Source of the DNA: Flagellimonas olearia
GTDB lineage: Bacteria; Bacteroidota; Bacteroidia; Flavobacteriales; Flavobacteriaceae
Direction: 5' to 3'
NCBI RefSeq assembly: GCF_009184425.1
Contig: NZ_WELG01000002.1
Coordinates: 992,001 to 1,056,000 of the forward strand
Length of the DNA: 64,000 nucleotides
In this document: positions 60,058 through 64,000 of the stretch, piece after piece
Position numbering within the stretch: the stretch's first letter is position 1
How the letters are laid out: every line of letters starts with the position of its first letter
Notes under the pieces: model-generated
What the model saw: only the letters and a program-made list of their open reading frames with translations
Told to the model about the DNA's origin: nothing
Databases searched by the model: none
Made by a program: the position numbers and the translations under genes

Positions 60058-60489
60058 ATGCCCATTTTAGATTTATACGAGCACGGAGACCACAGGAAAA
60101 AACTGGCCCATTTTGCCACTTTGGCCACTTTGGCAGCGGTGGATGGCGAAATCAATCCAGAGGAAAAAGCCATTTTGGACAAATTTGCCTTTAAGCTGGA
60201 TATCACTGAAGCGGAGTATAAGGAAGTGATGGAGAAGGGAAACAAGTATCCCATTGAGACTCCACACAGCGGTGAGAAACGCTACCAGAGGCTGTTCGAG
60301 TTCTTCCAGATTATATTTTCAGACCATCAAATCGATGAGCCTGAGCGTAAAATCGTGGAGCGATACGCCATTGGTCTAGGGTTTTCACCAAAAAGTGCCA
60401 ACCAGATCATTGATAAGTCCATAGCCATTTTCACTGGGAAAATAGATTTTGACGATTACCACAGGATCATGATCCGTAAGGACGCCTAG
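60058..60489 (+). CDS. TerB-family protein
   Basis: 143 residues, all helical. TerB signature: [39 protein letters not shown], then [31 protein letters not shown]. The acidic residues in VDGEINPEE and SDHQIDEPE are the metal-binding positions seen in TerB. TerB proteins bind Ca or Zn and act at the membrane in stress responses; single copies like this are common and do not imply tellurite resistance. Its stop TAG overlaps the fbp stop through the sequence CTAG (60486-60489). Divergent from the helicase gene. Confidence 0.9.
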   Translation: MPILDLYEHGDHRKKLAHFATLATLAAVDGEINPEEKAILDKFAFKLDITEAEYKEVMEKGNKYPIETPHSGEKRYQRLFEFFQIIFSDHQIDEPERKIVERYAIGLGFSPKSANQIIDKSIAIFTGKIDFDDYHRIMIRKDA

Positions 60490-61493
60490 GCGTTGGCCAT
60501 AAACTCTTCCGCTTTTTCAACCATTTTTTTACTTCCACAGAAGAAGGGAACCCGTTCGTGAAGTTCGGTGGGCTGAATGTCCATGACCCGTTGGAACCCG
60601 TCACTGGCCTTTCCATGGGCCTGCTCTGCTATGAAAGCCATGGGATTACACTCGTACAGCAACCGTAGTTTACCCTTATGGGCCTTGCTGCTCTTTGGAT
60701 ACATATAGATACCGCCCTTGATCATATTCCTGTGAAAATCGGAAACCAAGGAGCCTATATATCTGGAAGTATAGGGTCTATCTCCTTCTTCTTTTTGACA
60801 ATATTTGATATAGTCCTTCACACCTTGGGGAAAATGGATGTAGTTCCCCTCATTGACAGAATAGATGTTCCCATCTTCGGGATACTGCATATTGGGGTGC
60901 GATAGATAAAAGGTGCCCAAAGCCGGGTTCAGGGTAAAACCATTAACGCCATTTCCAGTGGTATAGACCAACATAGTTGAGGTGCCATAGATAATATACC
61001 CCGCAGCAATCTGGTTTTTTCCGGGCTGAAGAAAATCTTCAAGGGTCACTGGCGTGCCCACGGGTGTAATTCTCCGGTACACCGAAAAAATGGTCCCCAC
61101 CGAAACATTGACATCTATGTTGGAAGAACCATCCAAGGGGTCTATGAGCACCACATACTTGTTCTGGTGCTGTTTGTCAAAACTGTTGATGCTGATAAAA
61201 TCGTCTTCCTCTTCAGAGGCAATACCACAAACAATCTCCCTATTTTTAAGGGTCTGAATGAACTTTTCGTTGGCCAGGACATCCAACTTTTGTTGGCTTT
61301 CACCTTGAATGTTGGTTTCACCGGCAGCACCGATGATGTCCACAAGTCCGGCTTTGTTCACTTCGTGGTTGACCACCTTGGCAGCCAAGCGAATGCCATT
61401 GAGGAGTCTGGAAAGTTCACCGGAAGTGTATTGAAAAGAATCTTGGTTGGCGATGATAAATTCACCTAGGGTGCGATGCTGCTTATCAAACAT
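60486..61493 (-). CDS. fbp: Class I fructose-1,6-bisphosphatase
   Basis: 335 residues. Metal site: [12 protein letters not shown] and [24 protein letters not shown] (DPLDGS motif), substrate site [41 protein letters not shown]. The N-terminal [17 protein letters not shown] with the GxTN and AMP-region is present, as in E. coli Fbp. Gluconeogenic enzyme, cytoplasmic. It is convergent with TerB and divergent from the GNAT/aspartokinase unit, sharing the promoter region 61494-61602. Confidence 0.96.
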   Translation of the reverse strand: MFDKQHRTLGEFIIANQDSFQYTSGELSRLLNGIRLAAKVVNHEVNKAGLVDIIGAAGETNIQGESQQKLDVLANEKFIQTLKNREIVCGIASEEEDDFISINSFDKQHQNKYVVLIDPLDGSSNIDVNVSVGTIFSVYRRITPVGTPVTLEDFLQPGKNQIAAGYIIYGTSTMLVYTTGNGVNGFTLNPALGTFYLSHPNMQYPEDGNIYSVNEGNYIHFPQGVKDYIKYCQKEEGDRPYTSRYIGSLVSDFHRNMIKGGIYMYPKSSKAHKGKLRLLYECNPMAFIAEQAHGKASDGFQRVMDIQPTELHERVPFFCGSKKMVEKAEEFMANA

Positions 61494-61553
61494 GAAAAGG
61501 TTGTTTTATTTGACGACAAATATCGTGCATTTTGTGAAACTATATCGATTTCG

Positions 61554-61585
61554 TTGATCTTAAGTTTTAGATATTTATAACTTTG
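61554..61585 (+). promoter_or_regulatory. Promoter of the GNAT-aspartokinase unit
   Basis: TTG (61554-61556)-N21-TAACTTTG (61578-61585), matching the Bacteroidota consensus. The ATG of the GNAT gene is at 61603. Confidence 0.72.
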
Positions 61586-61602
61586 AGTTTTATTTGTAAC
61601 AA

Positions 61603-62085
61603 ATGGAATACTTGATTAGAAACGCCCGGAAAGAAGATATGGGGCAGGTCCTGAAACTGGTTCAGGAACTTGCCGATTTCGAGAACGAACCCGAAGCGGT
61701 GGAGGTTACCCAAGCTGATTTGGAAAAGGACGGTTTCGGGGAAAACAAGTTGTTCCATTGTTTTGTGGCCGAGGTGGACGATGAGATCGTGGGGATTGCC
61801 TTGGTCTATCCTAGATATTCCACTTGGAAAGGTCCTGTCATTCATTTGGAAGACCTTATCGTGGCCGAAAAGATGCGGGGCAGTGGTCTGGGGACCGCCT
61901 TATTGGATGAGGTGGTAAAATATGGGCACGGCCTTGGCGTAAAACGGATATGTTGGGAGGTGCTGGATTGGAATGATCCTGCCATTGAGTTCTATGAAAA
62001 GAAGGGAGCCAATGTACTGCGCGATTGGGATGTGGTACAGTTGGACGAAAAGGGAATTGAAAATTATATGGAAGATTTGGATTGA
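61603..62085 (+). CDS. GNAT acetyltransferase (diamine-acetyltransferase-like)
   Basis: 160 residues. Sequence order of the SSAT-like group: IRNARKEDMGQVLKLVQELADFENEPEAV, FGENKLFHCFVAEVDDEIVGIALVYPRYSTWKGPVIHLEDLIVAEKMRGSGLGTALL (acetyl-CoA loop RGSGLGTA), and AIEFYEKKGANVLRDWDVVQLDEKGIE. Related proteins act on polyamines, thialysine or similar amines; the exact substrate cannot be read. First gene of a unit with aspartokinase (24 bp gap). Confidence 0.92.
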   Translation: MEYLIRNARKEDMGQVLKLVQELADFENEPEAVEVTQADLEKDGFGENKLFHCFVAEVDDEIVGIALVYPRYSTWKGPVIHLEDLIVAEKMRGSGLGTALLDEVVKYGHGLGVKRICWEVLDWNDPAIEFYEKKGANVLRDWDVVQLDEKGIENYMEDLD

Positions 62086-62109
62086 ACTTCCAGTTAACAA
62101 TACTATAGC

Positions 62110-63360
62110 ATGAGAGTTTTTAAGTTTGGAGGGGCCTCTGTAAAAGATGCCGATGGAGTAAAGAATGTGGTAAATGTCCTCAACCAAATGGGGCATAAAG
62201 ATACCTTGGTGGTGATTTCCGCAATGGGAAAGACCACCAACGCCATGGAGAAAGTGGTAGAGGCTTATTTCAAAGATAAGGATGCCGTGGTAGGAATATT
62301 GCAAGAGGTTATGGATTATCACGATGGTATCTTGGGTGATTTGTTCAAGAACCCATCCCATCCCGTATATGCAAGGGTTAAGCTACTTTTTGAAGAAGTC
62401 AATGGCTTTTTAACGTGGAACAAATCCCCAAAATACGCCTTTGTATATGATCAGGTGGTAGGTTATGGAGAATTGGTTTCGACAACCATTGTGAGCGAAT
62501 ATCTCAATGAAGTAGGACTCTCCAATGCGTGGTTGGATGTCCGTACCTTGATCAAAACGGACAATAATTACCGTGATGCCCAAATCAATTGGGAGCGTAC
62601 CCAAGATGAAGTTTCTGCAAAGGTGGACATGTCCAAGTTGAACATTACCCAAGGCTTTTTGGGAAGTGATGACAACAACTTTACCACCACTTTGGGTAGG
62701 GAAGGTTCGGATTATACCGCGGCCATATTGGCCTACTGCCTCAATGCGGAATCCGTTACCATCTGGAAGGACGTACCCGGTGTGTTGAATGCCGATCCCA
62801 GAAACTTCAAGGAAACCCAATTATTGGAGCAGATTTCATATAGGGAAGCCATAGAGTTGGCCTTTTATGGGGCCTCTGTGATTCACCCTAAAACCTTACA
62901 GCCTTTGCAGCGCAAGGAAATTCCGTTGCACGTGAAATCCTTCGTGAAACCATCTGATAAAGGAACCACTGTTGGCAAAGGGGTCAATATAGTCCCCAAG
63001 ATTCCATGTTTTATCGTTAAGAAAGATCAGGTGCTCCTTAAGTTGTCCTCTTTGGATTTTTCATTCATAGTGGAGAACAACATCAGTGAAATCTTCAAGT
63101 TGTTCCATGACCATAAATTAAAAGTGGATCTGATCCAGAACTCCGCCATTAGTTTTTCGGTATGTCTGGACAACAAATTCAATGGACTCCAGCCCATGTT
63201 GGATGAACTGAAACGAAAATTCAAGGTAGTCTGCCATGAGGATGTATCCCTTTACACCATTCGTCATTTTGATGATGCGGCCGTAAAATCACTTCAAAAT
63301 GGAAAGTCCGTACTTGTGGAACAACGTGGCAAGGAAACGGTTCAGCTTGTGGTAAAATAG
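62110..63360 (+). CDS. Aspartokinase
   Basis: 416 residues. N-terminal KFGGASVKDADGVKNV and ISAMGKTTNAMEKV; the catalytic TLGREGSDYTAAILAYCLNAESVTIWKDVPGVLNADPR, ISYREAIELAFYGASVIHPKTLQPLQRKEIPLHVKSF (EL.YFGA equivalent), and C-terminal ACT domains (SLDFSFIVENNISEIFKLFHDHKLKVDLIQNSAISFSVCLD). Catalyses the first step to lysine, threonine and methionine. Monofunctional, unlike ThrA. It follows the GNAT gene by 24 bp. No attenuator was seen. Confidence 0.94.
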   Translation: MRVFKFGGASVKDADGVKNVVNVLNQMGHKDTLVVISAMGKTTNAMEKVVEAYFKDKDAVVGILQEVMDYHDGILGDLFKNPSHPVYARVKLLFEEVNGFLTWNKSPKYAFVYDQVVGYGELVSTTIVSEYLNEVGLSNAWLDVRTLIKTDNNYRDAQINWERTQDEVSAKVDMSKLNITQGFLGSDDNNFTTTLGREGSDYTAAILAYCLNAESVTIWKDVPGVLNADPRNFKETQLLEQISYREAIELAFYGASVIHPKTLQPLQRKEIPLHVKSFVKPSDKGTTVGKGVNIVPKIPCFIVKKDQVLLKLSSLDFSFIVENNISEIFKLFHDHKLKVDLIQNSAISFSVCLDNKFNGLQPMLDELKRKFKVVCHEDVSLYTIRHFDDAAVKSLQNGKSVLVEQRGKETVQLVVK

Positions 63361-63444
63361 AATAGTTTGCGATACTTTTTGGGATCCAGACCCCAATACC
63401 CGTAATTTTCTATCTTTACGTTTACCTAAACAATACGAAAATTT

Positions 63445-64000
63445 ATGGGGCTGGTTTCTGCGAAAGAGGTAGCAAAGGTAATTCATCTGGACAAGTATGG
63501 CTTTTTGGGCACCTTTGTAGGGTGGCTCTTAATGGTTGCCACCAAGATTACCTCCATAAACCGATTTTACAATAAGAACAAGGAACTCGATGGCCCCGAA
63601 TTCTTGGAGTCCATTTTGGAGTATTATGAAATTGACTTTGAGGTTCCAGAGGAAGATTTAAAAAGACTCCCCAAGACGGGTCCGTACATCACCATCAGCA
63701 ATCACCCTTTGGGCGGTATAGATGGTGTCCTGCTATTGAAACTGATGCTGCACGAGCGTGAGGATTTCAAGATCATAGCCAATTTTTTGCTGCACCGTAT
63801 AGAGCCGTTGAAACCCTACATTATGCCTGTAAATCCTTTTGAAAACCATAAGGATGCCAAGAGCAGTATCATGGGTTTTAAGAATGCACTCAAACACTTA
63901 CAGGAGGGTCATCCGCTGGGGATTTTCCCAGCTGGGGAAGTCTCTACATACCGGGATGGCAAATTGGTGGTGGACCGTCCATGGGAAGAAGCCGCGATCA
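63445..64000 (+). CDS. PlsC-like phospholipid/glycerol acyltransferase, N-terminal part (partial)
   Basis: The frame from the ATG at 63445 is open to the right edge (185 codons seen). Text includes MGLVSAKEVAKVIHLDKYG, one hydrophobic segment (GFLGTFVGWLLMVAT, about 20-35), the acyltransferase motif SNHPLGGIDG (H-P-x4-D) and FPAGEVSTYRDGK, the variant of the FPEG motif. This is the LPLAT group that in Bacteroidota often continues into a second (GNAT/OlsB-like) domain of ~600 residues in total; the second part would lie beyond the window. It probably acylates lysophospholipids or makes aminolipids. 84 bp after aspartokinase with its own leader. Confidence 0.88.
   Translation, partial: MGLVSAKEVAKVIHLDKYGFLGTFVGWLLMVATKITSINRFYNKNKELDGPEFLESILEYYEIDFEVPEEDLKRLPKTGPYITISNHPLGGIDGVLLLKLMLHEREDFKIIANFLLHRIEPLKPYIMPVNPFENHKDAKSSIMGFKNALKHLQEGHPLGIFPAGEVSTYRDGKLVVDRPWEEAAI

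Noticed and set aside
60058-60489. Tellurite resistance operon
   Set aside because: Only a lone TerB-family gene is present; other ter genes are absent.

Overview
The window comes from a marine-type member of the Flavobacteriaceae (Bacteroidota), probably close to Muricauda/Allomuricauda; the genus is an inference. The evidence is a SusC/SusD pair, lipoproteins with Bacteroidota-style lipoboxes, a BACON-domain protein, a type IX secretion C-terminal domain, PafA-type phosphatase, epimerase-type threonine dehydrogenase, and promoters of the Bacteroidota form TTTG/TTG-N19-21-TAnnTTTG. No rRNA, tRNA, CRISPR array, transposase or phage gene was found.

Layout. 1-9.8 kb: a SusC/SusD-led operon without glycosidases, carrying a BACON lipoprotein, a Tat-type metallophosphoesterase and a glycerophosphodiesterase, followed by an SGNH hydrolase, a DeoR-type repressor and a PafA-like alkaline phosphatase. 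Together these look like capture of a phosphate-ester-containing substrate at the surface and its hydrolysis in the periplasm. 10.1-18.9 kb: a pseudouridine synthase with a large extra N-terminal region, a secreted MORN-repeat protein, two membrane proteins, a secreted protein of unknown family and a TPR histidine kinase/NarL-type response regulator pair. Three promoters here share an operator-like sequence that overlaps the -33 box. 18.9-23.5 kb: GH3 glycosidase, small XRE regulator and sulfatase, all on the minus strand. 23.7-31.4 kb: MoaE/MoaC, threonine dehydrogenase, small lipoproteins, an SDR, a membrane M28 peptidase and a CBS protein. 31.4-42.6 kb: a pentapeptide protein, an SDR-TetR operon with two clear operators, SIMPL protein, glycerate kinase, GNAT, a short SSB, a 54-residue Lys/Cys-rich protein, PAP2, an HDAC-like deacetylase and Tex. 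42.7-52.8 kb: MetG, a DUF1501/DUF1800 pair, YraN, an ACT-like protein, a serine hydrolase and a PP-loop ATPase. 52.8-64 kb: Mfd, PdeM and an Lhr-like helicase (DNA repair), TerB, fructose-bisphosphatase, GNAT, aspartokinase and the start of an acyltransferase.

The most interesting unexplained signal is the shared operator/promoter architecture at 13.56 and 15.11 kb (with a weaker copy at 20.55 kb). It links the MORN protein, the membrane proteins and the unknown secreted protein to the neighbouring two-component system, and may mark an undescribed envelope-response regulon. Other points of note are palindromic repeats flanking pdeM, a related palindrome that is read in frame inside mfd and metG, and an Lhr-like helicase whose conserved N-terminus has no ATG/GTG/TTG start.
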